A DNA stretch of 64,000 nucleotides, taken from Channallabes apus (taxonomy: Eukaryota; Chordata; Actinopteri; Siluriformes; Clariidae). The stretch's first letter is position 1. The number at the start of each line of letters is the position of its first letter. The DNA lies in the NCBI GenBank assembly GCA_030522415.1, contig CM060131.1:10373203-10437202 (forward strand). The letters are read 5' to 3'. The notes beneath the pieces are model-generated. The model was not told the DNA's origin, searched no databases, and saw nothing but the letters and a program-made list of their open reading frames with translations. Shown piece after piece: positions 1 to 12,334 of this stretch. The position numbers and the translations under genes were made by a program.

Positions 1-229
1 ATCAATTCTATGGACTTCTAACAGAATACAAAAACAAAGATTGTAATGCTTCCTTTTTCTATATAGTCCCTATACAACAGTGCGCTATAGTGAATTATAT
101 TATTCATATATTATATAATAACAATAATAATTATTATTAATTATAACAATGATTCTTATTATATAATTATTATCAATGATAACAATAATCCGTGGATATA
201 AAAAGAACACATCACACTTCTTTATTTAG

Positions 230-570
230 AAACCGAGGACGTCCGTAAAGCCCGGGAGGGAGCGAGCGCGCGGGCGGGTGGGCGCGCGCGGGCTCGCGCA
301 TGAGTTCGGGGACGTCCGATAATATTTCATATGCAGCGTCAGACGAGAGACTCCGCGAGCGCGAGCCAATCGGCGCTCGCGAGCCGCTCCGTTCTCCCGC
401 CGCCCCCTTTCCACGCTCCGCCTGGGCCGTCACTCCCCCAGTGCTCCCCTTAGCAACGCGACGTAACACTCCAAAATAGAACGCATTGACGTCACAGCGA
501 GACCAGAGCGACGAGGAGGGATCCGCGGAGAGCGGAGCGAGGGGAGGGGCTTAGCGAGAGCACGTCGGAA
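230..570. other. GC/CpG-rich segment in presumed fosb intron 1
   Basis: The base composition switches from strongly AT-rich (about 60-220) to GC-rich with many CpG dinucleotides. A perfect palindromic cAMP-response element, TGACGTCA, lies at 487-494. The segment is downstream of the fosb exon 1 donor on the minus strand, so it should be intronic. I looked for a continuation of the FosB reading frame here and found none, so exon 2 is probably beyond the left edge. A CpG island reaching into the first intron is plausible for an immediate-early gene, but methylation and transcription cannot be seen in sequence. Confidence 0.6.
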
Positions 571-758
571 AGAGGTTCCACACGGCATGTAATTCACGGT
601 GAACAAACACATACACGCGCGCGCACACACACGCAGCACGTTGCTAACAGAAAACGTTGCACTACAATGTGATTTTACACCATTCACAGATTTTGAGGAA
701 ATGCAAAACAGTCTCAGTTTGACAGGTCATGCATGCAAGCAGCAAGGAAACGACTTAC

Positions 759-884
759 TTGTGGTGCAGTGGTGGTGGAGGGGCTCCCGAAGGAGTCCAC
801 CGAAGACAGGTACTGAGATTCGACCGACGGAGAGGAACTTCCACGTGAGCCGCTGTCCGGGTCACCGGGGAACCCCTGGAACAT
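759..884 (-). CDS. fosb: FosB-type bZIP transcription factor, coding exon 1 (partial gene)
   Basis: This is the first 42 codons of a Fos-family protein. The peptide opens MFQGFPGD and continues with a serine-rich stretch and SSVDSFGSP, the hallmark N-terminus of FosB. Fos proteins dimerise with Jun through a leucine zipper and bind AP-1 sites in the nucleus. The bZIP region is encoded by later exons that lie off the left edge. The ATG is at 882-884. The exon ends in CAA followed by a consensus gtaagt donor, and 42 codons matches the usual length of FosB exon 1. An in-frame ATG further upstream (1008-1010) would add 42 residues unlike any Fos protein, so the start at 884 is preferred. c-Fos and Fra start differently, which makes fosb the better call. 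Confidence 0.88.
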
Positions 885-1319
885 CTCCCCGGCAGAGCCG
901 AGTGAAACCGAGAAAGCGCTCGCTCCCGGAGAAAATGGCACGTCACCTGGCGCCCAAAAATTGGATGTTCTAGTGCACTGTTTTAATTCATCATTACAAT
1001 GCACTGACAAGTCGCTTCATCTAACTTGAATGCATGCACAGCTACAGAAATCGCTTATTACACCGTTATGTCATGTAGGCTAAACAAGGCTATTACAACA
1101 CACGCTTACATTACATGATACGAGCCATGATGTAACATGTCACCTACCGTAACAAGATTTACTACTTGAAGAGTCAGTCAAGAAGCCTTTCGTGTCTTTC
1201 CAAAAAAGTTGCATTAAGATGGCAATCCAGTACTGCGTTCGAGGCGAGAGAAGTTTACAACTCCAAAGCGGACACGTCCACTCAGGCTGCTGAGATCACA
1301 ATCCAAGCCCTAAAAAGTT

Positions 1320-1570
1320 CCTTTTATTGTTTTGTTTTGAAGTGTGCATTTATATATCCATGAAGAAAAAAATGTCATCGATGATAAACCAGCGTTTTGT
1401 GCGCTTGAGCCGGCGTCCCTCGTCTCTTCTGAATGAAGCCATCTGAGATCGCTTTGTAAAGTAGGGAGTTCTATCTCCGCCCCTCACTGGAGTTCCGCTG
1501 ACGTAGGTGCCCATATATGGTTCATGGAGCTGTGTTTTTGTTTTTTGGTAACCTAGGCGATGACGTTTAG
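1320..1570 (-). promoter_or_regulatory. fosb: fosb promoter: TATA box, SRE and CRE-type sites
   Basis: Read on the minus strand, a TATA box (TATATAAA) lies at about 1349-1356, which would put the transcription start near 1320-1325 and give a 5' UTR of about 440 nt. Farther upstream is a perfect CArG/serum response element, CCATATATGG, at 1511-1520. A CRE-like TGACGTA sits at 1499-1505, six bases from it, and another TGACGT-type half site is near 1564. SRF/SRE plus CREB/CRE control is the known arrangement in fos-family immediate-early genes. The motifs are seen directly; the start site is inferred. Confidence 0.68.
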
Positions 1571-2316
1571 GGATTCCCTCACCCACAGAAAAAAAAAACG
1601 CTCTAGCGCACTGTCGAGAATAGCAGCGTTTACTACTATAGCTTCCACAGAGGAGATATTTTTGATTGCATCTTTTTTTCTTTTTTTTTTAAATAGACAC
1701 TAGGTTACAGAAGCGATAAGGAAAGGCAATATTAGACTTATTTTGCGGCAAGTGCGTCAAAGAAAAAAAGTTTCAGCATATAGGATTTTGCTTAATGTTG
1801 CCAGGGAAAGTGATGACAACAAAACAAAGTAGATAAAGACACTTACATGATGGACTTCATTTGTTATTTAAATACTTGGCCTGTAACCTAAGCTCAAATC
1901 AACATAATGATAATGACTATATTATTATTATTATTATTATTATTATTATGCTGTTTATAGATACATAGATACATAGATAGATAAAAAGGTGAAAGGAAAA
2001 TGACTGACTGACTGAAAGCCAGAATAAAGCTGCCAAACATGCATGCAGTTTAGCAGAGAAGGCGCTATCCGTTATCCCGTGTGAATGATGAGGGTGGATG
2101 CTTACGGTGAACATAACTCTCTGTTGTAAACTTTCTCATGGGTCTCACGGAATCCCTGGTGGCCTAATAATACATTGGGTTTACAAATGTCTTGGGAATT
2201 TTTAATGCATAAACAACATACATAAACAACAAATAGAAAAAAAAACGTAAAATGTTGCTATTAATAACAACAGTAACAACAATATATCATCATAATGCAT
2301 CAGCTTCACCATCAGC

Positions 2317-2353
<37 letters not shown>

Positions 2354-2409
2354 GGCAGCAGGATGGAATAGTTTTTAGCATAAAAACTTATGCCTTATCG
2401 ATTATCGCC

Positions 2410-2545
2410 TTTGGGTCTGTGCTGGATGGAGATTGCATGTTCTCAACGTGCTTGGTGGATTTCCTCTGGGTACCTCGATTTTCTACTGCACTCCAAAGAC
2501 ATGCAGATTGGCTTTAGATTAGGGTTTGAATGAGCATGTGAGTGT
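2410..2545 (+). repeat. Degenerate tRNA-derived SINE fragment
   Basis: The run of motifs (GCATGTTCTC, GTGCTTGGTGG, a CTCCAAAGACATGCAG-like block) follows the body of the intact SINE family seen at 46302-46663 in opposite orientation. Head and tail are missing and many substitutions have built up, so this is an old copy. Confidence 0.6.
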
Positions 2546-2973
2546 TGACCCGAGGTTGTAAAATCCAATGGCCACCATTGGATTACAGAGGTTCCTAGAC
2601 GGATGGAATAATAATACTAATGATGATGTAATTGAAGAACATCTCACGCGAGATGATGTTCTCATAACCATCACTGAGGACACGACACTGAACACAACTT
2701 GCCGGAACCTCACAAAGCTCTTATTGTCTGCGTGTCCAGGAAGGCATGTGCAACAACAGTGAGACACTTCAGAATGAATAGAAAGTCATTGCTTCCTCCC
2801 TGTGCACGACAACGTGAGGAGAGCCTGAGATCTGAGAAATGGGAGGAAGAAGAAAGAAATAAAGAATGAAAGCAGGAGGAAATTGCAGGAGAGCCTTTTG
2901 TGCGCCGCGAGGAAATAAGACGCAGAACGAAAATGTCAACACTGAGTATAGGGCCGCGCGAGGACGACAACAA

Positions 2974-2994
2974 TTAGTCAGCAGGCTGACGTCA
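2974..2994. promoter_or_regulatory. AP-1-like site plus perfect CRE
   Basis: TTAGTCA (an AP-1 variant, TGACTAA on the other strand) at 2974-2980 is followed at 2987-2994 by the full palindrome TGACGTCA. It lies about 1.65 kb upstream of the presumed fosb start. The sites are exact; their use as a distal fosb element is inferred. Confidence 0.4.
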
Positions 2995-3496
2995 CTGATG
3001 GACGGAGAACGAGCTGTTCTGTCCCCCGGCAGGTAGGAGCTAAGCTAGACTACTACTCTCTAACCAACATGACTAACACATGACTTTCACCAGGAATATC
3101 TCTCCGCAAAAAACGCAGCCTGAACTCTCTCTCTCTCACCAGTGGCTAAGAACTGCCGACCCGTGGCTACGTCAGAAAAAAAAGCGCATCATAACTCCTT
3201 ATGTGGGACGCAGACAGAGGAAGGTGGAGGAAGAGAAACAATCAGATTTCTCAGCTGTTTTTTTCTTCTTATTTCATTTATCAGACAAATCTGGATCAAA
3301 TCTGGTAATAAAAGATGAACATTTTAATTAGTATTCCACCATTGTCTGTGTGTTTATTTGTGTGTGCTTATAAAAAGAACTATTGAACATTCCGTATTTC
3401 TTGATTAGACACTAAACAACTCGAGTCTATCAGTCCCATGTGTTGCCGCTACTCCATACAACAGAAAATCTGCAGATGTGTATGTACAGGCGTTAC

Positions 3497-3600
3497 GTCG
3501 TCATGGAAACGCCGTTCCGGCACGTCTGACGCAGCGACGTCATGACGATTTGGTCTTTTTTTTTGTTTTTGTTGCGCAGCAACCGTCTCTCGTGGCAACC
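3497..3600. promoter_or_regulatory. Cluster of RFX X-box-like and CRE-like motifs
   Basis: Within about 100 bp are GTCGTCATGGAAAC (3497-3510, 12 of 14 matches to a palindromic X-box), a CRE-like CGACGTCATGACG (about 3535-3547), the perfect palindrome GTTGCGCAGCAAC (3571-3583) and a GGCAAC half site at about 3594-3599. RFX factors bind such sites and commonly act with CREB-type factors. No exon is evident next to the cluster, so it could be an enhancer or an unannotated promoter. Confidence 0.4.
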
Positions 3601-4470
3601 CCTGGGCCGCACAATGAGCGGTTCTGTGAGCGCCATCTAAACAACTTAATCTAGTACACATTGTGCACTAAATATGGCAGTGGAAGCCTTAACTTCTTAT
3701 GCACTACCTAGGGCGCTTGTAAAGGGAGTAAGGAGATATTGGGTATGAGCGACATTAGCAGATTAGCAGACACCGAATCCCATAGATATATTTGGTTTAT
3801 AACTACTATCGAAACCTATTTTAATACACAATGCGTAAAATATAAGCATTTAAAAATATATATTAACAATAATATATTGCATAGTATTTGTTCGGTTTAA
3901 ATGTTTTAGCTAGCTTAGGACGCTAGCCGTAACCTTTCCACTAGTTGGAAAGCTTTCTCACGGCTAATAGCTGGTTGCTAAACAGGTTTGCTAAAAAAAT
4001 CGTTGCGTCTAAATGAGTTCAAAACAAACAGACAAGTTAACTGTAGTGCATTAGCATATGAGTAGACATCCGGTTAGCAAAAAAAGGGGGTGGGGTTAGC
4101 ACCGTGGGTTGTTAGCTAGAACAGAATTCGGACCTTGCTTGTTTTTATTTTTTATCACTAAACATTTAAAAAATAAATGAAAACAATGAATTGCTGTTGA
4201 AGTTGAATTAGTTAACTGCAAGCGCACTAAATACCCAATAGTTTGTGGCCACCTGAATGTTACATGTATATCTAGCTCTTCCACAAACTGTTGCCACAAA
4301 TATGCTAGCACACAACTGTTGTTGTATTTTGTATCCTGCAGCATTAAGATTTTCATTCTTTGGAACTTATCCTCAAACCGTTCCAATATCACGACAATAT
4401 CTAGACACATTTTTCTCTCACATACACACTTCCATTTTTTTTCTTTCAGCTGCTTTGAGACAATGGCCAT

Positions 4471-4506
4471 TGTTAAAAGGGCTATATAAATAAAATTGAA
4501 TTGAAT
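4471..4506 (-). repeat. End fragment of a teleost ATTCAATT-type interspersed repeat
   Basis: The block GGGCTATATAAATAAAATTG followed by AATTGAAT is the reverse complement of the start of the longer repeats at 5070-5312 (same orientation) and 39127-39520 (opposite). Only the terminus is recognisable. Confidence 0.55.
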
Positions 4507-5069
4507 AATGCTTCAGTGCACAAAGTGAGCATCATGAAGGCATGATTTGCCCAAGTTGGATTGGAAGAGCTTGTGTGTCCTGCACAGCCCAGTAAAAAAA
4601 CAAAACGAGGCATGCTCCATTATCTAGAGGCAAACCTTCCAAGAAGAGGTTAGGTTACTGTATCATTAACACAGGACTAAAGCCAGAATGATATGTAAAA
4701 CAACAACTGCACACTGTGAACTTTAGATCATTAGTGTGTCTGTAGTCCAGTTGTTTTTTTGGGTGGAAATATGTTTTTTTTTTTTTTTTTAAAGTACCTT
4801 TATTTACATTTCATCTGCATGTGGTGGCTGAACACGGTTTTACTTGACCATGAAGATGGTCTTGGACAAGGCAGTATTTATCTGAGGCTTGTGACTACAG
4901 CCGCTCAATAGTTTAGGACTGAAATTCCCACAAAAAGGAGTCTCCAACAACAAAAGTGGACTTCATATTAACTTTAATACCTGTCCCATTATGTTGATCT
5001 TTCAGCCACCCAACACACAGTAGGACTGCAAATCAATCCCAGCTATATCTATCTGATATCACCCAAATG

Positions 5070-5312
5070 AGGATGGGTTCCCTGATGAGTCTGGCTCCTC
5101 TTAAAGTTTCTCCCTATTGTCATCTCAGAGAGTTTTTCCTTGTGACCGTCGCCATGGCTTGCTTATCAGGAACAAACTGATAACTATAATTTATACACAT
5201 TTCCTCACATCTTTCAAAACCATTTTCTCTTTTTTTAATCCGTAAAGCTGCTTTGTGAACATGAACATTATTAAAAGCACCATATAAATAAAATTGAATT
5301 GAATTGAATGGA
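5070..5312 (-). repeat. Teleost interspersed repeat, ATTCAATT / TTATTTATAT type
   Basis: In the reverse orientation this copy starts with ATTCAATTCAATTTTATTTA and carries the internal block about an AGGAAAAACTCTCTGAGATG-like sequence. The copy at 39127-39520 has the same order of blocks in the plus orientation. I see no coding capacity. The family is widely scattered in fish genomes, but I cannot give its Repbase name with confidence. Confidence 0.65.
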
Positions 5313-5359
5313 ATCTGCGAAGTACATAAATGAGCATTGGGAAGGAAAAGAATTTTCCT

Positions 5360-5830
5360 TTTGGACCTTCAGCTGGGTTTACACTGTATGATTTTTCTAT
5401 TATGGATAAAAATCACACTAATAATCAGAATAATAACCCAATCAGAATGAAAATGCATAACTTAAACACCTCAATCGGAACATTCTGACCCGATCAGAAT
5501 GAATTTTCAACCAGAATGAGAGATATGATATGTTAATATGTGATAATTCATTCAATAGGAAAATATTAGCCATGTAAACAATTCAATCTGATCATTTCTC
5601 TCTTGTTGGAATTATATTTGTTCTGTACAAGTTTGCCCCACAAGTTGAAAAAAATAAAATAAATTTGCACATGTCAAACAAATTAGGCCTAAACTGAATA
5701 AATGCTTTGAGCATGTAACCACATATCTTCTCAGATCAGCAGCCATGTAAACAGCTTGAACTCTCTGATCAGAATGGTTTCAATTAGATCAAAAGAAATA
5801 TTGTCCATGTAAACATAACTATTGTAACCA
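5360..5830. repeat. Possible MITE with recurring GATCAGAATG / CATGTAAAC motifs
   Basis: The words CATGTAAACA (about 5572, 5742 and 5808) and GATCAGAATG (about 5490 and 5768) recur with AATCAGAATAA-type variants. This is typical of fish non-autonomous hAT-like elements. No clean terminal inverted repeats or target duplications could be fixed, so boundaries are approximate. Confidence 0.4.
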
Positions 5831-6539
5831 AACTACTTGGTCGTGAGTCGTATCGTAACGTTCTGTGCTCACTGGTGGATATTTTAGCACTATTGCAACC
5901 AAAGACGTCTAATGACAAAGTTCTGGAAGTGTCAGAGCTTTTATCTATTTATTAATTTATTTGTTTGTTTAAAAACATAAACATTTGTTTGTTTAAATAA
6001 AAACCTAAGTGTGACCACTGCCATAGTGCTCCTGCAAAAACCATGAACAGTGGAATGGCATAAGTGTATGCAAAACTCACAGGGCAGCTGGTGACCCCAG
6101 GGGTATTTGCAAAAAGTGATTTTTTATAAATATTTTTATTTTTTTTTGTTCTATTTTCTACACTAGCCAATATCACATTGCTTGATGAGCCAAGAGAAAT
6201 GTAGTAATTATTATTATTATTATTATTAGTAGTAGTAGTAGTAGTAAGAGGATATTTATATGACCTGTTTTAATATTTGGGCAATATATCATAGAGATTA
6301 TCTCATACACTGTGAAAAGTAATAATGTGTCTTAAGTCAGCAATTATGTTTATTATCAAGTTCAAAAGGTTCGCCCACATTGACACGTCTATTTTGATAA
6401 GTAGGTGTAATCAGTAATTATGAAAAAAGCTTCCACAACAATTAAAAAAGACTTTTTATAGGCTCAAAAGCTTCTCCAGCTTCTTCAGGTTTGCTCCTGT
6501 CTCCTCAAAAATGCTAGTAAGTGCTAAACTGCTTCTAGG

Positions 6540-6705
6540 TATAAATGTGTGTGTATGTGTGTGTGTGTGTATGGTGCCTTGTGATAGACTGGTGTCTCAC
6601 CCAGGATGTGCTTCTGGGTTGCACCCATTGTTCCTACGTTTGGCTCCGGATTCATCGTGATCCTGACCAGGATAAACCGGTTACAGGAGATGAATGATAA
6701 TATAA
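6540..6705 (+). repeat. 3' part of an old tRNA-derived SINE
   Basis: After a short (GT)n run comes a block beginning GTGCCTTGTGATAGACTGG and ending GATAAACCGGTTACAGGAGA then TGAATGAT. This matches the 3' half of the SINE family with a TGAATGAAT-type tail elsewhere in the window. The promoter half is missing. Confidence 0.6.
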
Positions 6706-8238
6706 CCAGCAGGGAAAATTGCAGTTCTTAGACTGGATCTTAGCAGTTCTTAGCAGAAAGTGGAACAACAGCTAATTTATATATAAAAAGCATAAATATA
6801 TTTTTTTTATAGTATAGTACAATACGATATAGTAAACTTGGCTACTTTTTGCAACTTTACTCAGACGTTTGCACTTAACCGCAAATCAAGTTCAACTATT
6901 GAACTTGTTTAAACAACAACAACAAAAAAAAACAGAAATGGAATCAAAATGTGAACAATGCCTATCACTAATGTACTGTATATACCTATGTATACACCAA
7001 AGCAATCTATATATCTTCAAAGTTATCTACATCACGAATGTAATCCAGCAGCTTTTCCAGCAGCAGCAAGCTGCAGCGGCGACTCTGTAACTTTAGAAGG
7101 AAGAACATGCTGAAACCCAAACAGCAGGTTTTGTTTATCACATGCTCTCAGCGTTCCTGTTTTGTTTTGTGGTGTTGGTGCGACTCGAGCCCCCTGCAGC
7201 AGTCACGAGAGCGGCCCATTTCCTGGGGAGGCAGGACATGTTTGCCCATTTCCCTGCCCAAAATATTTGTAACCAGGCAACAGTCAGGCTCGTCCCACTA
7301 CAGGCCTGCTCTGGTAACACCCCTCCTGGCTGTTCACACAGACGCCATTACATAACCAGAGCCTCTAACTTCCTATCACAGACAAAAGCGAAATGGAAAG
7401 TGAAGTGAAAAGGAACTCAGATATAAAAACTGGATGTTTGTTCTTTTGTTTTTTGAAGCTTTATGTCAAACTTTCACGTACGTACCCTTGCACGCGGTTT
7501 TTCACTTTCAGGACTTGCACAAACACACAAAGCTGCGCAGAGTATTGATACTAAAAATAAATTGTGCTGTATGCCGCCAGACCCAATGTATATTCCGCCT
7601 TTGTTTTTTACAGCCCTGACACACACCTCTGGCACACCAGAGACAGATATTTTCCACAACTACACACAAAGTAATGCAATAGGTTTAGTTATGAGCTATA
7701 GGTTTGGATATAAGTTTAAGCAGAATGCCCCTATGCAGTATTAAGAAGATCATGGAAGAAATGTAATCCAGTGCTCGTTATAAATTAAATACGTATAGGT
7801 ATAATCATCTAGATGACTTTTGTGTATTTTTGTCATAAGTAATCCTGGATTAATTCAATAAAACCACGAAAAGAAAGAGGAGCATGTACATAACTGACAA
7901 CCACGAAGAGTTTTTTCTTCTTTCTTTCTTTTGTGCACATTATGTCTAGTTAAGAGAGTTAATATTTTAGGTTTTCTGTTTTATTCTGAGTGATTATTGC
8001 TACTGCAAGAAATCACACGCTGTTATGTTAGTCATAACAGCTGCTGTTAGGCAGTTTACTTTCACACCCTGTAAATTTGAAATCAATAGACTATGATTCA
8101 CTGATGTCAACATGGCAATCACGTAATCCGAATAAAGAACCTTTAATCTGATTGTGTACAATCGCCTTACATAATCCAGGTTACAGAATAGCTCTGTTCA
8201 TCATCACAATCATCATTTACACATAGGGAAATACTGTA

Positions 8239-9660
8239 CAATCGTGGTCAAAAGTTTTGAGAATTACATAAATCTTGGAAATTGGAAAAGTTGCTGCTTA
8301 AGTTTTTATAATAGCAATTTGCATATACTCCAGAATGTTATGAAGAGTGATCAGATGACTTGCATAGTCCTTCTTTGCCATGAAAATTAACTTAATCCCG
8401 AAAAAACCTTCCCACTGCATTTCATTGCTTTCATTAAAGGACCTGCTGAGATCATTTTAGTAATCGTCTTGTTAACTCAGGTGAGAATGTTGACGAGCAC
8501 AAGGCTGGAGATCATTATGTCAGGCTGATTGGGTTAGAATGGCAGACTTGACATGTTAAAAGGAGGGTGATACGTGAAATCATTGTTCTTCCATTGTTAA
8601 CCATGGTGACCTGCAAAGAAACTTGTGCAGCCATCATTGCGTTGCATTAAAATGGCTTCACAGGCAAGGATATTGTGGCTACTAAGATTGCACCTAAATC
8701 AACAATTTATAGGCTCATCAGGATCCTAAAGAGGATTCAGCTGCGGGATTGCAGTGCCACCAGTGCAGAGCTTGCTCAGGAATGGCAGCAGGCAGGTGTG
8801 AGCACATCTGCACGCACAGTGAGGCGAAGACTTTTGGAAGATGGCCTGGTGTCAAGAAGGGCAGCAAAGAAGCCACTTCTCTCCAAAAAAAACCATCAGG
8901 GACATATTGATCTTCTGCAGAAAGTATGGTGAATGTACTGCTGAGGACTGGGGCAAAGTCATATTCTCAGATGAAGCCGCTTTCCGATTGTTTGGGGCAT
9001 CTGGAAAAAGGCTTGTCCGGAGAAGAAAAGGTGAGCGCTACCATCAGTTCTGTGTCATGCCAACAGTAAAGCATCCTGAGACCACTCATGTGTGGGGTTG
9101 CTTCTCATCCAAGGGAGTGGGCTCACTCACAATTTTGCCCAAAAACACAGCCATGAATAAAGAATGGTACCAAAAAACCCTCCAAAAGCAACTTCTTCCA
9201 ACAATCCAACAACAGTTTGGTGAAGAATGCTTTTTCCAGCACGGTGGAGCACCGTGCCATAAGGCAAAAGTGATACCTAAGTGGCTCGTAGACCAAAACG
9301 TTGAAATTTTGGGTCCATGGCCTGCAAACTCCCCAGATCTTAATCCCATTGAGAACTTGTGGTCAGTCCTCAAGAGGCGGGTGGACAAACAAAAACCCAC
9401 TAATTCTGACAAACTCCAAGAAGTGGTTATGAAAGAATGGGTTGCTATCAGTCAGCATTTGACCCAGAAGTTGATTGAGAGCATGCCCAGTCGAATTGCA
9501 GAGGTCCTGTAAATACTGACTCTTTGCATAAATGTCATGTAATTGTCGATAAAAGCCTTTGAAACGTATGAAGTGCTTGTAATTATATTTCAGTACATCA
9601 CAGAAACAACTGAAACAAAGATCTAAAAGCAGTTTAGCAGCAAACTTTTGGCCACAAGTG
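8239..9660 (+). mobile_element. Tc1-like DNA transposon, dead copy with both ends
   Basis: The element is 1422 bp, flanked by TA on both sides. Its inverted ends match: CAATCGTGGTCAAAAG on the left, and CACTTGTGGCCAAAAG as the reverse complement of the right. This fits Tc1/mariner elements, which integrate at TA. A single plus-strand transposase relic occupies the centre. The length is close to 1.4-1.6 kb for autonomous Tc1-like elements in fish. Ends and coding remnant survive, but several disabling changes make it non-autonomous. Confidence 0.92.
8603..9512 (+). pseudogene. Tc1-like DD34E transposase pseudogene
   Basis: The frame opens at the ATG at 8603 but meets a TAA at about 8648. It continues in frame through a helix-turn-helix region (AQEWQQAGVSTSARTVRRRL). 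Part of the segment between the two N-terminal helices appears deleted near 8725. The frame shifts at about 8885-8900 at an A-run. The second part carries FSDEAAFRLFGASGKR (first catalytic Asp) and NSPDLNPIENLW (third acidic residue). In the block that normally reads Gln-His-Asp before APCH the sequence is QHGGAPCHKA, so the second catalytic Asp is replaced by Gly. The product would cut and paste DNA in the nucleus if intact; this copy cannot. Confidence 0.9.
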
Positions 9661-9708
9661 TACATTACCTATACCAAGTTATGTAAGGATTAACAAATGT
9701 GGTGTGCT

Positions 9709-9709
9709 C

Positions 9710-9742
<33 letters not shown>

Positions 9743-9743
9743 G
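9709..9743 (+). repeat. (GATA)n microsatellite
   Basis: About eight consecutive GATA units just right of the Tc1 element. Confidence 0.95.
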
Positions 9744-11966
9744 ATCATAGGGTGCCTTCTTTTATGTCATTAGAAGAATATGATGTGTCTTTAAGATTTT
9801 TCATGGTGATATGTTAACTCGGACAAAGTGCTGAAACTTCAGACTCTTTCCATTAATGTTACTTAAACATCCACTTACAGAAGGCATCGACATGCCAAGG
9901 ATTATACATTTTCTTTAGTAAAAATAAAACTAAATAGTACAGTATTAGCCTTAGATTATGTAGAACACCCTCTGAATAAGTCGTTACTATACAGTATTAA
10001 TTAAGATCATGTTTCAAAACATCGACATTAAGGGCCGATTTAACTTACAACCTGTGCTATTTTCAGAAAATTACGCAAAACAATAATCCAGAATGATCGG
10101 AATCAATAATCCAAAAGTTCTGCCATATATGTATTAATACTAATCAGTTCTTCTCAAATTTGTGATCATAAAATAGGGGTTTCTGTCTCCTCCCTCTTCA
10201 AAACTAAGTCAGTGTGTCACAGCGTCTGTGCGTTCTCTTCCCGTATAATCTTCTCCCGGGTTACTCATAAGTGGGGAAACACTTGGTCGTGTCTGGAAAC
10301 ATCTGGCATGTCCAGCAGCATGAGGTCATTGCTTTTGCCTCTCATGCTGTCTCACTGACTGGCTGTCTCACTGTGTGTGTGTCTGCGCCAGGTCTGGAAT
10401 GTGTGGAAATCAGAGAAATTAGGCTGAAGGACGGTCACACAGCAGACAGTCATGGTTCTCCTACCGTGCTCCCAGTATTTTTGTGGCCAGACACACGCCA
10501 CCTGACATTTTTTATGACTAACGAAGTCATTGAAAGCTGAAAAGGTTGTATTCGTCAGACTCATACTATGGAGTAAATGATGACAAGAGAAAAGGGCCAG
10601 CCTGATACTCTTTAGTGATCATTGGTGGACATAAATGTGCATTGTAATGCCACGTCATTTATATACAATGCACCTAAAAAAAAAAAAAACTTAATAGTGG
10701 AAAAAAAATATCATATTGTCTAAATTATGAAAGAGTAAGTACCTAAGGTAATGAATGGTCTTTGAGTAGGTAACCAACACAACCACATTACTTGTGTATC
10801 TCCTTGGCAATATAAGAGAACTTGTGAAGTTGTTAAGCTAGCGATAAAGAGCATGTAGGAGTGACAGGGCAGAGTTTCCAGGCGGCTTTTGTTTTCATAT
10901 TAATCGTACGTTATTGTGTATTCAGTGCCTGAATTGGGCACATGTTTCTAGTGGCACGTAGCTGCAAATTTACCAGATGTTCTAGTTCATGTTTACGCCA
11001 CTGCTGCTTTCATTTCTTTCAGATGCTTTAAAGAGCTGTGTTCAAATTCATCAAACAATCTTTTAAAACAATTATTAAGATTCCTGTTAAAATATATTAG
11101 ATTTTAATATGACCTAATAGGACCTTTTCCCGAACGTTCAGGTTTTGTATGTATTTGCCTGTAACTAATACCAATGTCCGTGCCAAAATAAGCTCACAGA
11201 TGAGAAGAGAAAAATGTTGCCATAGTAAAATCTATCCATTCCTACCAATAGTTTCATGTCATAGTTTATGTTGATGAGTTAAATTCATATGCAATGACGT
11301 GTACTTGGATACTTCTCCATTACACTATTTCTTCCCTCTAGGAGCGTCACCGTCCAAGTGTTTGAGGAAGTAACACAGAAACAGGAAACTGTGCAGGACT
11401 TTGATACTGGCCTGTATTGTCATAGAGAGCACTGAATTCCACAAGTCTCATATTCAAAGAAATTTTTAAAGGAAAAATAGAAAGAATCATTTATCTCATA
11501 CCAAACATACTTTTTATGTTAATGGGATCTGAAGGTCACGCTTAGTTTATTATTGGGCGCTACCGCCAATTATCTTTGCTAATCCTGCTGTCACTGCCAC
11601 CCCATCTTGTGGAGAAGATGATGAGGATGATGGACTGATATTGTATCATGCAAGATATTGCAATGATGCAAGCTAAAGCCTTAGTCCAATGCAATCAGTG
11701 GGTTTAGTATTCAGTGGCGTATTGTGACTCAGCCTTACCCTCAAGCACGTCAAACATAGCCTACTTTCGGCAGGACGCATGCCAGACAGCACCGGAGAGG
11801 GAGAATGAGGGGGAGAAAGGGCACACTTTCCCATCCTCCTCTTTGCGTTTCCATTAATTTCCACTCTGCCTCAACCCCCACCTTCTCTTCAGTTCTTCAT
11901 GGCCGTCACCCTACCACTCCTCCAATGCTTATGCAACGCTTGCCCAATTTTCCTGGAGGAGGATGT

Positions 11967-12002
<36 letters not shown>

Positions 12003-12334
12003 TGAGGAACAGGTGGTGGGGAAAGACAGATAGGTGGACATCATGTGGAAGACGAATTGTCTCACCTGCCTTGTTCTTCATCTGCACATCCCCGTGCTTC
12101 CTGTTGTCAATCAGTTCTCTTTGCTTCTCTCCCTATTTAGAAACCATCAAAGACATGGTCTTTCATTATGTTCTGTATAGTCCCATCACTTTACTTTCTC
12201 TCTATATCCATAATATATTTATTTAAATGGGGAGCCGTGAAAGATCAATACAGGTTTGGTAGGTAAAAATAAAAATCTACACAATCTACTGTCATTACCA
12301 TAAAAGAGGTATATCAACGAAGACATGATTTCAA
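9744..12334. other. Intergenic, no gene recognised
   Basis: AT-rich DNA with a short (GA)n run at about 11972-11997 and no convincing exon, RNA gene or complete mobile element. The frames at 10271-10540 and 11805-12226 resemble no family I recognise and read through low-complexity sequence. Confidence 0.55.

Larger units (their letters stand above)
1600..8238. other. Intergenic region upstream of fosb, no gene recognised
   Basis: AT-rich DNA with short trinucleotide repeats (ATT at about 1920-1949, ATA at about 2319-2352, ATT/AGT at about 6205-6246). It also holds weathered SINE and MITE remnants and scattered candidate regulatory sites, entered separately. The ORFs here are short, unlike any family I know, and lack believable splice or start context. 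I see no coding exon. Confidence 0.6.

Noticed and set aside
8603..9512. Tc1 transposase as an active or domesticated gene
   Set aside because: A stop, a deletion, a frameshift and loss of the second catalytic Asp are all present; no sign of selection on the frame.
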